NCBI GenBank assembly: GCA_033439255.1
Contig: CM065882.1
Span: 2,914,001 to 2,978,000, forward strand
Direction: 5' to 3'
From: Hericium rajendrae
Lineage: Eukaryota > Basidiomycota > Agaricomycetes > Russulales > Hericiaceae
DNA: 64,000 bases
In this document: in pieces, positions 1-12,930 of the stretch
How the letters are laid out: every line of letters begins with the position of its first letter
How positions within the stretch are numbered: the first letter of the stretch is position 1
Notes under the pieces: generated by a model
Database searches by the model: none
Told to the model about the DNA's origin: nothing
Seen by the model: the letters and a program-made list of their open reading frames with translations, nothing else
Translations under genes and position numbers: made by a program

Positions 1-1304
1 CTCGAAGTTGGTAACACTTTCTTCCTTTCCTCCTTCCCATCTTTCAACTGTCGTCTCCCTAATGATCGCGTACTTTCGAGTGCACTGCACACCGCTCGAA
101 CCAACCGCGTACCAGAATAAGCGCATTGGATTGAACCGAGACACTCGTTTGCCGACAGTACTGGAGAACACGATACTGTATTGCCTGCGCATGGATGTGT
201 TGGTGCGTCACGACACAGCTCAGACGAAGCCATCGTTCTGGAACGGAATTGAAAGGTTTTGGTACCATGATACGAGAAGACTGCAACCGCTTACATGCTT
301 CATCTCAGGTTTCTAGTCATACTCACTGCTACCTCCTTTTAAGGACATCCTTCTCCGAGATGGTCATCGTCACTGGACACGATGACCACACTGAGAGCTA
401 GGCGAATTCCCGTACTTCTCGAAATGAGCTCTATATCTGCCGCATGCTGGCTAATTTATCTGAATTTTGGGGAACATTGGTTTTGTGTCCTTTCCTAGAG
501 CCCGTGATATCCTGAAAAGCGGTGGAGGAAACGCTTGCAGCCCCTCCAGCTGGCCCTGCGATTCCCCCAGGCTTTGGGGCACGAATTTTCCATTCCAACG
601 GTGAGCAAGAATTGATAACATGGTCTTCTGACTCGCATTCCGTGCGCCTTTCAGCACGGCTCGTTCTCAGATGGTCTGCACTATGCTGATTTCAAGCCTT
701 CAAGGTCAGTCTCGATGTCACTTTCCGAGCTAGATTGTTGTCGTCTCTAGCATAGGTTGGAGGAAAGCACAGTCGAATGGGATTTTTTTTCTCATTTCAC
801 TGGTTCCAGATTCAAATAGCGGCCACGGATCAGTGAACATTCTACAGCAGCATTAACGATGTGTGCACAGTGCATATCTGAGCGCTTATTTACACGCTTC
901 GAGGCTGGGCCGGCAAAAGCGCTGTCTTGGCATTATCCCAGCATCCGGACAAGCACTGTGTGTGCATACCAGTGAAAGCTCAGGTAGGCGGCCAATGTGA
1001 TATGCTGATGGTCCATCGACGCGACTGATGCTTTTGCTTGCTCAGACAGTCTTAAGGCATAGCAATCGGGGAGATCAAGATTGCTTTATGGTCTTCTGGC
1101 ACCAGCGCCCATCGGCTGGTGGTCCGACGCTGCAAGTACACCAAGAAGAGCGCGAGATCCTTCGTCCTGAGGACATCCTGATACGGCCGTTCGCCTCGTT
1201 CGCCACCTGGTTCAAGATATCATGCATTGGAGGGCACCTTATAAAAGAGATATCTGCAATTGCTAGATCCTCACTTAATCCTTCATTGACTTCCCTATTC
1301 CGCT
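1..1304. other. No convincing gene
   Basis: The open frames here are short, overlap on both strands and match no family I recognise. The only usable signal is a TATA-like box near the right end, which fits the promoter of the decayed peptidase that follows. Confidence 0.5.
1240..1246 (+). promoter_or_regulatory. TATA-like box of the peptidase pseudogene
   Basis: A TATAAAA match lies about 60 bp upstream of the ATG at 1305, within the usual range for a fungal TATA box. The role is inferred from sequence and position only. Confidence 0.4.
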
Positions 1305-2987
1305 ATGAAATCTCGTCGCTCCTTTTTCTGCTTTGGCATCAGGCATTTTGCCGTCCCTGGCCTTCAGGCTGCCCGCCGAAAGACGAACAGTCGCGTCCAA
1401 CGGAATTACCATGTCGGCCCATGGTTGTCAAACCTGCAACAAGGGGCAGCTGAGCATTGTTAATGTTAAAAACAATATTGCAAGACTCCCGCATCTCCTT
1501 GGTTCTATTTATTAATTACCCTACAGTACCTCGCTAACATCACTCTGGGAGGCGTCGGTAAGTCATACTATCGTGTGCTGTTACAGACATATGCTTGAAT
1601 AACTGAATCTGTAGAAATCACCGTAAATGTCGACACCGGATTCACCGATCTTGTGATTGTACCACAGTCGCACATGACTGGTGCCAACTCTACCAATTTT
1701 GGCCCCGTATTGGAAGGTTACGGGGGAGGCGTGGCGGTTGGTAATTATTTCCTTCGCGCTGTTCAAACTGGGTTCATATGAGGTGCCGTCACAAGATGGA
1801 CATTCCGAAATATCTAGGGCTCGACCTTTGCTAAACGATCATCCTCTAGCCTTCGTGAATGCAACCCAGATGTGCTCAATTCTGTCGGTGCGGTTTATGA
1901 TTTTGACCATTTTTTAGACGCTTCAAGGCTTCTATGGAGGCCAAGGCATCATCGCCTTCGCCTTCGACGATCCATCCCTCTCGCCGATTGAAGTATACCT
2001 TCTCAATGCGACCAACAGCAGCGCGTCGCCCCACAACCCGATCAGCAACATCTTCGCCCAGGATCCGTCCATGCCGAACGTCTTGACCGTCCAACTCAAC
2101 CGCTTGTATGACGAGGGTTCCCCGCGGATGGAGCATTCACGATCGGCGAGTACCTCGAGCCACATGGATCCGTCCACGAGAAGCCCCATCTCGTGTAATT
2201 CATTCCCAAGGGCGCCGGATCCCGATGGCCAATCTTTATGGACAATATGACCGTCAACGGCACGCCGGTGAAGCTCGACTCGTCCGCCCCAGATGCGCCC
2301 CAGGGCAAGGCCGTCGTGGTCCTCAACACCGGCGCAGCCATGTCCGACATTCCTTCCCCGATTGCAGATGCGATATACAAGGACGTCCCTGGTGCGTTCT
2401 TCGCGGACGAGCCTGGGTTGTGGATCATCCCATGCAATACCACCGCGAGCATCACAGTCGGCTTCGGGTGCGTTCTTCTCTGTTTTCGATCCGTATCTTG
2501 ACCTTGGGCTGACTGGATCACAGAGGACAAGTATACCCGGTCCATCCGCTGGACGTGACGCAGGTGCTCAGCGACACGGCATCGGACGGCACGCAATTCT
2601 CGCTCTGCTTCGGTATGTGGCAGCCCTTCAACCTCGACCCAACCCATTTCGGCGGCTTCGACATGCTGCTCGGCGACGCCTTCCTGCGCAACGTCTATAC
2701 TGCGTGCCTATCTACCTCAATCGCCTGTTCTCCTTCCCGGCTCATGCTGCATATCGTTTCTACAGTTACAATTATGGCAACATCAGCAAGGAGGGCAAGC
2801 CGACTGCCACGTCATATATCCAGCTGCTCTCTACCACGAACATGTCGGAGATCGCGCACGACTTCGAGGCTGCCGGAAGAAGCAGCTGTCCCAGCTGCCG
2901 CCTGAGGCACCGGCTAGCAAGCTCCCATGCCTCCTGGAGCTATCCAGCTGTAACAGCACTTCGAACGGCACTGCGCAAGCACACTGA
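1305..2987 (+). pseudogene. Decayed aspartic peptidase (family A1, pepsin-like)
   Basis: This is a relic of a secreted pepsin-type aspartic protease. In order it shows a hydrophobic signal-like start, a short propeptide, a YLANITLGG strand, and the first active-site motif as NVDTGFTDLVIVP (about 1630-1670). The second active-site motif reads VVLNTGAAMS near 2320, with Asn in place of the catalytic Asp. The flap and C-terminal lobe (FGGFDMLLGDAFLRNVY) are still recognisable. Intron boundaries such as gtaagt at 1558 survive. The frame is broken just after the ATG, near 1740, near 2112 and near 2875, and an in-frame TAA lies near 2199 between HLV and FIPKG. Frame breaks, a stop and a lost catalytic residue together make it a true pseudogene rather than a read-error case. 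The C-terminal tail is Ser/Asn-rich. Confidence 0.85.
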
Positions 2988-3500
2988 ACGGACCGCTGTC
3001 AGGTTATTTCACAGCTCATTTTCTTTGCTCTTTCGATTCTGGTTTTGCTCAAAATTATACCTTACATGACCATGTCTAGTTGAGCTTTGCTTCTATCACT
3101 GTCGCTTTTGGTTACCATCTGAATGCACTGATACATCGGACGAAATTTGTCTAATTGCACTTGCGAGCCGGTCAGGGCCTTCTGAGAGACTCGCTCATTA
3201 TGGCACGGCCAGTGAGAAGAAAGTACAAACTTCATCTCGTTTTAATAATTTTGTACATCTACACACCCGATCAACACGCGACACCCGCACCCAACCCAAA
3301 TCAGTGAAAAGCCATAATGTCGGCGTCAGGGAATAATCAATCAGGAGCAACGCCAGCAAATAGCCGCAAAAGTCAGAGGCAGCAAAACGAAGAAACTGAA
3401 AGGCAATAAAAAGAATGAAAAGTGCAGATGAGACCAGATAGCCAAGATATGAAGCAGGAGGGAATTTTAAGGTACATGAAACGACATGCAACACCGGCCG
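2988..3500. other. Convergent 3' intergenic region
   Basis: This stretch lies between the 3' ends of the peptidase relic (+) and the Myb-like gene (-). It probably holds the 3' UTR of the latter. No coding or structured RNA signal was seen. Confidence 0.5.
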
Positions 3501-5453
3501 TCATCCGCGATTGTCTCGCGCGTTCCCGTTGGGCTGGTACATGAAGTGATGGTTAGTAGACTGTCCTTGCGTTGAAGGGGGTTTCGACGACGAGACGGAT
3601 GGCCGACCGGCGGAGTTGCGATAGTAGCGTGCATCTCCCTGTTGTTGCTGCTGCTGCTGTGACTGCGACTGTGGCTGAGTTGGAATGACAGGCGCAGTAT
3701 TCGCAGCAACAGTAGGCATAGGCCACGGTATGTTCGCGGATGCCGAGGCGACCACGGGCGCAGGGTGCGCGGAAGCTGCCGATGCGGGAGCTGGCTGAGC
3801 GGCGGGATGATGCGTTGCAGGCGATGGTTGTGCTGACGATGTGGAGGCAGTTGCGTGGCTCTGTGCAGGGGAGGCCGTCGCACCTGCTCCTGAGCCTGCA
3901 GCAGCCGACGGTGCGGCGGGGTTGGGCACAGGTGTGCGTTCCTCGCCTGCGCCTGACGTATCGGCCTCCCGTCTTCGCTTCGTGCCCCGAGTTGAACTTT
4001 CCTTCAGTCCCAAATTTGTCGCTTTCAGGAGGATTTGGTGCCTGAAGAGACATTGACGTCAGTACTGTAGACAGGTAGAATGGAAGACAGTCTCGACCAA
4101 CCGTGTGCGCGTATTTCCCCATTGCCCAACGACCGCGTCCCAATCGATCTCGGAAGAACCACTTGATGAGCGATTTTGCTCCGCAAACTTCTTCAATCTC
4201 TCAATCTCCTCATCCGTCCAAGTCCCGGATGCGCTCACGGCACCTGTTGTGTTCACGATAGTCGAAGTGTTGGCGGTCGGAGTCGCATAACCCGGTGGAG
4301 CAGACGACGATTGGGCCGATTGGGCCGGCGCCGGAGAATAGTATCCCGGATACGGATAATACCCAGGCGCGTATCGCGACGGTGTTGCGTACATTGGATA
4401 CGGCATGGCGGACATCGGTGCGCCCGGATGTGAACCCAGGGGCATGATGAAAGACTGGGGGTTTGTGATTACTTGCGCAGGCTGAGTACTTGTACTCGCG
4501 GGGGAGGGAGCGGGCGTCGCGGACGGAGGTTGCGCATAGGACATGGATGGATATACTGCAGGCGGGTTCTGACCGACTAGTTGACTTGGGTTTTGAAGCT
4601 GAAATGGCAACGTTAGAATGGGGTACTAGATGTGTGCACGCGAAAAGAACGGACGAGCTGATCGCATATTCGTTTGGCGTCATTCAACATATTGAGGGGG
4701 TCAAGCTTGTTGGAAGGACCCATCTGATATGACTGGGCGATGACCGTTGACGGGGTCGCTTTCTGCATGGACGGTACGACTGTGAATTTGATCGAATCAG
4801 AGGCAGGGCGCGACTCACGACAAGCTCTTCCGCAGCGCCATAGAATTCCGAGCAGAGGTTCAATATCCGCCATTGAAACTCGTAATATTGTTGGTTCTGT
4901 GGGGTAACGCCAGGGAGGTTTGGCGCACCGCTGGGGGGCGGGGGATAGTTGTGGAAGCCATGTTGAGCCTTTGAGGCGGAACCGGCACTCTCGCGGGGTT
5001 TCCGGTTGCGAGAGCCTTTGGGACGACCCGGGCGGCGCTTGTTCTGCGGGGAATCGGGGTCGGGTTGGGATTGAAGAGGCTGAGATTGAGATGCGGTGTT
5101 TTGTATTGAAGTCGTTTGCTCAGATGGGTTGTTTGTCGAAGCGGCCGGACTTCCGGCGAAATATAAGTCATAAAAATGTGTATTCCGAATAATAAGAGCG
5201 TGACAGGTTTTACACACCCTGTGGTCGCCCTCGGTCTGTTTTCAGGAGAAGAATGAGGACTCGCGTCCTGGGGCTCGTTCTCATCAAGCTCCTCTTCAAC
5301 TACCTCCTCTTCCTCTTCCTCCTCCTCCTCGCGTCGGCTTCCGTTAGCAGCGTACTCGTGACCCGACGTGTCGTAGGTGTGGTATTGAGGTGATCGGACA
5401 AGCGGCGGGTGCAGCGCATGCGATAGCGGTTGGTAGTGTTGAGGATTATCCAT
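3501..5453 (-). CDS. Myb/SANT-like and AT-hook DNA-binding protein
   Basis: A predicted nuclear DNA-binding protein of about 575 residues in five exons. It starts at the ATG at 5453 (MDNPQHYQPLS) and ends at 3501. The order is an acidic Glu-run near residue 50, an AT-hook core RRPGRPKGSRNRK near residue 115, a conserved block PQNQQYYEFQWRILNLCSEFYGAAEEL, and a Pro/Ser/Tyr-rich linker. A Myb-like helix pair follows (GTWTDEEIERLKKFAEQN, then WDAVVGQWGNTRTRHQILLKA, rejoined across the last intron), then an Ala/Pro/Gln-rich tail with a basic TKRRREAD patch. All splice joins keep frame. Its 5' end faces MEX67. It is probably a transcription or chromatin factor; the target is unknown and no yeast equivalent is recognised. 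Confidence 0.8.
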
Positions 5454-6016
5454 AATTCGCGCGTAAGACACGCTGGACGCGACGGCTACGAGATGGAGAG
5501 CTCGGGAAAGGAGAGGGGCGCAGAGGGGCGGACCAGTCGTACAAACCTTAGTGACCGGGGTCAACAAAGATATTGTGGGAAATACTATGCATCGATGTGC
5601 CGCGTGTTCAACAACGTTCAACAAAGTCCTCGTCGCGCTATCTCCATCGAATGCTGCATGCTCAATACCCTCGACGCAATGCTCGCGTTCCAAAAACGTG
5701 CTTGAGGACAACTAACGTGTCTCCGACTAATTTGTGCACGAAATGGAATATCTGGAAGGACCTCAAGGCTGTTGTGGCGCGGGAAAATACCGGGGTCGAT
5801 GGATGAGTCAGCGGACAAGAAATCGGGGGCGACGTGACAGGGTTGTGACTCACGAGGGAGCAGTGTTGTGACCTTTGGCCCAGCCGCCAACTTGACGACT
5901 CTCAGTGGCGTCCCTGCTTTTCTCTACTCATCCACCACCACCGTCCCGCTCGCTGTCCGCTAATCCCTTCGACATCGGCTCCAGCGAGCGCGCATACCAC
6001 GCTCATATCGTTTCTC
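5454..6016. other. Shared divergent promoter region
   Basis: About 560 bp separates the start codons of the Myb-like gene (-) and MEX67 (+), so it must hold both promoters. No clear TATA box or repeated operator was seen. Confidence 0.5.
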
Positions 6017-8398
6017 ATGTTTCAGACGCCGCCGCCACCCCCCGGCACACGAGCTCTCGCATCTAACGCGTTGAGGAAAGCAGGCCTCATGGACCGCGAT
6101 GAGCGCATGCGCGACGCCAGCGATAAACCTGGAGGCCGAAAGGGATCCTCAAAGTTCAGGCATCATCGACCCCGTCTCATCGACACATTCAAAGACACTG
6201 CCGGTCCAAGCCGGAGCTCTACGGTAAATATATGGTTACTTATACTCCTTATTGTGTGCAGGGCCGCCATTCGCGAACGGTCGTCCTGCATTCGCCCTCC
6301 TTCTCCGTAATAACACCGAGCTTACGTTGTTCATCTTGCATCGCTCTCGTCGCACTTGTCTGTGGTTCCGAAGCTTGCCTCAAGGATTGCTGCCAACTCC
6401 AATGAACCCCTGGCAATCCGTGGAGCTGCAAGACCGACGGCGGCGGGTCGTGTGCGTAGGAACGCAATATCAATCAATACCGGCAAAGTCCCGGGTGCGC
6501 GCCCATCCTTGTCGGGCTCAGTCGTGGAGGTCTGGAGGGAGTTTGTGCAGAAGCGTTGGAATCCGGAACAAAGATTCTTGGATCTCCAGGTGCGTTGCAG
6601 CGTAATATAGTCTTTCAGGTGCTGACGTTCTCTATAGCGCATGTCCGAAGATGAATTTATCCGAAAGCATCGTGTAACACCGCCCGGTGCACCAGGATCT
6701 TCCGCCAAAGAATCATCAGTCATCTTCAAGCTCGCATCCCAGCTTAAACCCCCAGTCCAATCCCTATCTCTCGCCAACAACAATATCCAAACCACCCAAA
6801 TTATATCATCGATAGCACATTATCTCCCTGACCTCGCCAATCTCTCGCTTGAAAACAATGCCTTGAGAGTCTGGAGAGATATTGACTCCATTTCGCAGGT
6901 GTCCGATAAGAAGGACAAGCTGCTGAAGTTGCGCGAGCTGATATTGATCGGAAATCCTATTCGAGAGCTAGAAGTGAAGAACAATCGCCTGGATTCATAT
7001 AGGAAGTGAGCTTGCTATATCCCATCTCTTTTGAGTGAATACTTAAATATCCGCTAATAGCAACATCATACGACGATTTCCAACGCTTGAAGTGCTGGAC
7101 CAAGAGCCTGTCACGAAGATTGCCTTCAATGCTCCGGCAAGCTCTCAAGCTTCTACGCCGGCGACGGGTCCTCGGCCAACAGCAACGACATTTCCCGCCG
7201 AAATGGTTCCGACTTTCATGACTGGAGTGCCGGACACTTTCATCACCAATTTTCTTACCCGGTCTGCATTATTGTCGTCGTCATCTCTACTAGTTTGCTC
7301 ATGTCCTGCCGCAGATTTCTTACGCTGTTCGACAATCAGCGAGCGGGTCTTTTCGACGTCTATCACGATTCAGCTACATTCTCCTTCCAAGCGAACACCA
7401 CTATCCCCGTTCGTGCTCGCATACAAGGCTTCCAGTATTCGAAGGAAATGCCCCATCAGCGCAATTTGCAGTGGTCTGGGTGGCTGGATGCTGGCTCCCG
7501 TAATCTTACCAGAGTGGGCGGGAGGGTCGGGCAGGTGTTAAAGAGTATACACATCGGGCGAGAGGACGCTATCAAAGCCATGACATCTCTCCCCCAAACC
7601 CGCCACGATGTTAGTGGCTCGCCCGAGAAGTTTTCTCTGGACGCTTGGCCCGTGACCCAAGGGGACAGAACACTCTTATTTTTGTCGATACACGGACAAT
7701 TCACAGAAGGTACGCAATTCTTATATTATCTTAGAGCATGTTCTGATTTTTGTCTTCTGGTTCAGTCCCTGTGGGAGGTGTGCGCTCATTTGACCGAACA
7801 TTCGCCCTCGCCGAAGCGGCCCCTGGGTCTCGGTGCGTTCGTATCTTCTTCTTTTGGCGCATGGTTTCTGACGGCTTCCATTATTACAACCCTTTTAGAG
7901 CGAAAGCAAGTGGTTGGGATTTCGAGGTGTATTCGGATCAACTTGTCGTCCGCGCCTACTCGAGCCATGAGGCATGGAAGCCAGGGCCGCTCTTAGTTCA
8001 GGCGCAAGGTGCTACCCCAGCGCCGGCTTCGTCGGGACCACCAGGGACTGTTCCCGCTGGGCTGAATGTCGTGAGTATCTTGATTTCGTCTTATTTCTTC
8101 AGCGTCTGTTGCTTCGAGCACTTTTACTGATGCTTCGATTTATTTCTTAGACTGCAGCGCAACTACCGCTAGTGATGCAGCTAAGCCAGCATACAGGGCT
8201 CACTCCTACGTTCGCCCTGGATTGCCTGCAGAATAATGACTGGGATATAAACAGAGCAATGGCGAACTTTGAGCAGGTGAAGGTAAGCATCCGACAAACC
8301 CGCCGTGGCGCGGGCCCTCGCCATATGCCATATGAATGTCGCTCGTTTACTTACGACTTACGTTTCAGGGCACCCTGGGTCGGGAAGCATTTGTATGA
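6017..8398 (+). CDS. mRNA export factor Mex67/NXF1
   Basis: The general mRNA export receptor, which carries mRNPs through nuclear pores as a dimer with Mtr2/p15. The sequence gives about 600 residues in about nine exons. The order is a basic Arg-rich N-terminus, the end of an RNP-like domain ([19 protein letters not shown]), leucine-rich repeats ([29 protein letters not shown]), and an NTF2-like domain starting at [14 protein letters not shown] and running to about 7700. A UBA/TAP-C domain closes the protein ([20 protein letters not shown], then the last short exon GTLGREAFV). The TAP-C domain normally binds FG-nucleoporins. All splice joins keep frame and the ATG at 6017 opens a sensible N-terminus. 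The domain order is that of the family. It diverges from the Myb-like gene. Confidence 0.93.
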
Positions 8399-9347
8399 TC
8401 TCAGCCGGCGTATTTACCCATCTCTCTGTATCCTCGATCATCCGTCTATGGACACCATCACTACTCTCATCGATGGGTCCGCAACAAGCACTTATCTCGG
8501 TCGAATAACAATATGTAAATTTAACGCAATTACTATAGCATTTGTGACGTTGTTACGCACTGCATCCTTGTCTTATGTCTCGGAGACGTCCAGCGCTCTT
8601 GTCTTCCCTGCATCGATCGTAATACGATCTCGCCTCTCGTCATTTATCCCATTATGGTCTAGTAGCTGAGGCGGCGGGGCTACTCGCTTAACATTCCGTT
8701 CGTTCGCCGGTACGTCCGCCGTCGCGTGCCCGAGGGCTCGAAAGTGATGTGGGGCGGCGAGACAATCGCGAGGTTTTTGTGGCGCTGCGCATCATCTGTT
8801 GTGCAGCACCTGTTCCAAGTCACATTATGTTGAGACGTCGGGTTGTCGGTTGTGCTAGTCTGCACTAGCTGTTCCTCGTGGCGCCAACGTTTCACAGAAG
8901 GCAGCGTCAAAGAAATGCGATAGAGCCTGTATAGAATGCTCGGCACGGTCGACCGACCTAGATCGGACTGCACGTGTGAGCCGACCTAGACTTTGAATTG
9001 GCAAGAGCGTCTTCGTATCTCGTACGCGTACCGTCACAGGCCCCCATCGCTCGATGGAGAAGGTTAGACCGCGTACGCGGAGACGTTTCACCTGATATGC
9101 CCACACACAGCATCGCAAGCGAGCTGAAGGGCGGCGGACTGGGGACAGATCTTCTCCAGTTTGATGGGCGGCATGTCCGCCTCGTGGACCTTTCTCGAGA
9201 ATAAAGCGGCGTCGCGTTTGTCCGCTCTGCCGTGAACTGCAGCCCGCGTCTGGTAAACGCTCCTCGTTCTCTCTTTTTCTCCGCCGTCCTGACTCGCGCC
9301 TGTCATTATTTTGTTTGTTTGCTACTATTTCTGCTACGAACGCTGCG
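8399..9347. other. Intergenic, no gene supported
   Basis: The open frames on both strands between MEX67 and the ankyrin gene have biased composition and no recognisable motif. The right end carries the ankyrin gene's promoter. Confidence 0.45.
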
Positions 9348-12300
9348 ATGACTTCCCGTGTACGACATACCCTGACACGCACGCTGACACGTAACATCGA
9401 GTTCATAGACGCCGTCACGCATGGCGATGAAGACGCTGCACGCTGGGCTCTGGAGGCCGGCGCAGATGTGAACGCGACGGACGCTGCTGGCAGATCGTCT
9501 GTTGCGTGCGCGATTACGGGAGAAAGGTATGTGCTATCCAAATGCTTCTTTCGTCTTCTCGATCGCTGATGCGTGGCGTGATGTGGGGAAGTTGGAAGAC
9601 TGTCGACGCGTCGGACGCGTCATTTATGACCACAAGCCGTCTGAATGTCCTTCGCCTTCTGGTCGAGCACCAACATATCTCGCTTTACTCCCTGAACGCG
9701 CCCCAGGATGCCATGAATGGCGTGACGCCATTGGGCATGGCCTCATGGTTGAACGCCCCGGATGTCGTGCGCGTCCTGCTGGACTCAAGCTTGGGTTCTG
9801 TGGCGGTCAATGGAATGGATGCGCATGGAGCTACAGCCCTCATGTGTGAGTTCGATTTTTGCGTGGTGAAGCTCGACAGAAACTCATTTTGGATGTTCTC
9901 AACAGATGCGTCTCGAGACGGGAACTTTGACGTGATCCAGTCCATTGTACGTTTTTTTTTCTCCCATCCACAGTAATTCTCTGATGCTTTGCTCTAGGTC
10001 CGTGCCGGAGGTCGGCCTGACTTCAGGGACCGACATCATCGCACCTCGGTCCAGTATTCTCTTGACCATCCGCAGGTGCTCTGGGTATGCGAGGAGGCTC
10101 TCAGAAGGCATAGAATACAAGAATGCCAGGTAAGCCGGAGCATCAATGCTCATGAATTTCCTTGCTAATCATGAGACAGTCCGGAAATGCCAGACAATTG
10201 TCCCTTGTGGCGCAGGTCGATATCGACCTTGAACATGAAGCCGCCTCACACGAAATACAAAACTATCCCCCTGCCCATCTTTTCTCTCCGACGGACGTAC
10301 TCACGAACACTAATGCCTTGGTCAAATGTATTATCACTGCGGACATACCTGTACTACAATCTCTCCTCTTCCCACCTCCCTTGATATCCTCGGACGCTTC
10401 CCCAGTCTCACTTGCGACCCCTGCTCCAGTTCTGGTCAACAAACCTGATGCCGAAGACTGGAGTCCGATCCACTACTGCACGTCTGTCAGACGACCTTCG
10501 ATCGAGGTCCTCGACATCCTTTACCGTGCAGGCGCCGACGTAAGCCTGTTCTCGAGAACAGGAAATTGTACACCACTGCATTGCCTTGCGCGCCGCAAGC
10601 GCGGGCCCGACGCACTCAGAGGCTCCGAGTCTTTGAAGATGTATCAATTCGTTGTACACCTCGTCCGAGACCTTGATGCTCCCCTCGCAGCTGTGGATCT
10701 CAATAAAGACACTTGTATACATGTTGCCGCCGAGCATGGCGACAGCGCAGAAGTCTTGCGCGCACTTTTGGATTGCGACAAGGACGGCTCTGTACGGGAA
10801 ACAAAGAATTCGCGAGGGTAAGTCTTCAAAATCTTCTGCGTCGTAACAGCATGCTGAACGCCGTTCACCAGGCTGACAGCACTGGAAATTGCGAAACCAG
10901 AATTCCGCATTATGTTTGGTGTGCTCGACGAGCATCTTCGCCCGGAGTCGTCGGCCTCCCTTCTAACTGTCCGGCCTCTGCACTCATACAGCTCCGTCCC
11001 CTCGCTCGCGTCGGTTGCATCAGACGTCGCGAGCATCCGACTCTGCCCGAGCCCCGTCTCTCCCATCTCGCCCATCCTCTCCATCTCCTCACCCGTTGAA
11101 GATCCTACCTCTGCCTCGCAGCGTCTCATCCGCAATTTACGCTTTATCTCTCACGAACTAGAAGAAACACCCGAACTCGCCGTATCCGACCTCGACCGTC
11201 TGCAGACGATCCTCAAACAAACCGCCATCCAAAGCACCCACCTGCTCTCCCAGCTCCGCTCCCGCATCACCGACGTGCGCGACGAGCTCAGCGGCGCGCA
11301 CGACAACTGGGCAAAGACGGACTCCATGCTCGACGCCGTGGCCCAGGCCGTCGACGAGAAGCTGAAGAAGCACCGCGTCGTCGCCGAGAAACGGTCATCC
11401 GGGGAGTTCTATGGTCGGCAGCGGAGCGACACGACGGTGTCCGCGGACTCGCAGACCACGGCCGTGGGCAGCGAGTCCGACGAGCCCGCATCAGCCAAGC
11501 TTGCGGCGCCTGATCCCGCAGCGCGAGCGCGAGCGCGTCCCTGAGCGCATCGACGTCGCAGATGCTTGATCTCGCTGAGCCAAAGAACGGGGAGATTCAC
11601 GATGATCTGCTTGCATCTTGGCCGCCGTGGTTGGACCCCTTCGAGGCCAATATTCCGTCGCCGCTGGAGCCCCAGTTCGGCCAGGAGATGGGATCGCTGA
11701 AGGCCATTCGCGCTTGAAGGCCTCCAAAAGCATGATCGACCTCCGTCGCACAAGCATCTCCCCTGTAAAGGCCCCTTCCCCTCCGTCTAGTGACTCTCCG
11801 CGTACAAGACCCAGGGCTGACACGATTGCTGGTGGTACGAAGAACTCCATTAGAAACGGCGAAGGATAGCGAGACTAGCAGCGCCGCGCGCCTGAAGGCG
11901 TGGTTCAAGCGCAAGCTGAAACCCGAGCGGCCCGAACGACCAGTTAAGCCTGTGCCCGAGCGGCCCTCTGCGCGAAGTTCGACCGAGCCGCGCTCGTCCC
12001 TGACGACCTTGTGCGAGCAGGATGAGCACGCGGCTGAGTCCCTATGCAAGAAGGAATTTGATCAAGAGACCGATCCGGAAAGGTGCTTCAATTCTCGTAT
12101 CGTCCATTGGCGGCTGCTGGTAAAGACATGGCAAGGATTGACGAGTCAATGACAACTGTGAGTGAGAGTCTAGATACTGGTTTACACTGTGCTTGCTAAC
12201 GCATGTCGTGCCAGGCCGGCAAATATATCGCATCTGCATATCGCTCGTTGGGTCAAGCTGAGCAGATTATCAAAAGGGCGCTCAAGACACGAGAAGCTCT

Positions 12301-12649
12301 TATCCAAGAACACCGCTCTGCTCACTCCGTGGATGCTGGTCTCGCCGCCGTCCTTGCCTGGGAGCCTTCCTCCGTTCCGTCCATAAACATCTCCACCTCG
12401 GCCGCCTTTCCATCACGCGCGAGATCGGATTCGTCCGCCTCGGCTCACTCCTCTGTGGCGTCTGCGCTGACTTCGTCGTCATCGGAAGGCGAGGAAGACG
12501 ATGTCAAGCAGCTTTACCGCTTGCTGACTCGCAAAGCCGAAGGTAGAATAGACGAGGCGAGCTATCAGGTCGAACGGGTGGGTGTCTGGCTGCGCGTCGT
12601 CCAGGATGTGCTGCGCGGTGTCGAGACGTGTGCTGGTTTGCAACTATGA
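9348..12649 (+). CDS. Ankyrin-repeat protein, reading frame interrupted
   Basis: The start is the ATG at 9348 (MTSRVRHTL). Ankyrin repeats follow: DAVTHGDEDAARWALEAGADVN, then MNGVTPLGMASWL, WSPIHYCTSVRRPSIEVLDIL, CTPLHCLARR, and CIHVAAEHGDSAEVLRALL, ending near 10815. A Ser/Pro-rich linker and a helical region (about 11120-11400) with coiled-coil character come next. A basic stretch (LKAWFKRKLKPERPERP) and a helical end (AGKYIASAYRSLGQAEQIIKRALKTRE) close it, stopping at 12647. Coding sense continues throughout but must change frame near 11520, 11700, 11860 and 12085, and no intron explains these changes. The first half splices cleanly. The layout recalls Swi6-like ankyrin factors, but no DNA-binding domain is present, so I assign no function. 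It may be a recent pseudogene or a misread gene. Confidence 0.65.
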
Positions 12650-12930
12650 ACATAATACACGATTGCTAATAGATTTGTAGACCATGTACATTATTTTGTA
12701 TTTATAGTTGTAAATCTTGCAATAATGCCCTTAATGATGTTGCCCAACGAGTAGGACAATTGCGTCGCGACGCGTCGAGTACCAGTCACATGAGAGGGAG
12801 ACGCGAACACGTGTAGCGTGGGGAAGAATCGTGGTGGACCGCGTGGCGGGCGGGCGGGCAGTTTGCAGGACAGACCAAACCAAACCGCGAGGAGCGGCAA
12901 GCAAGGATTGGTTCAAGCTGCACGGTTAGA

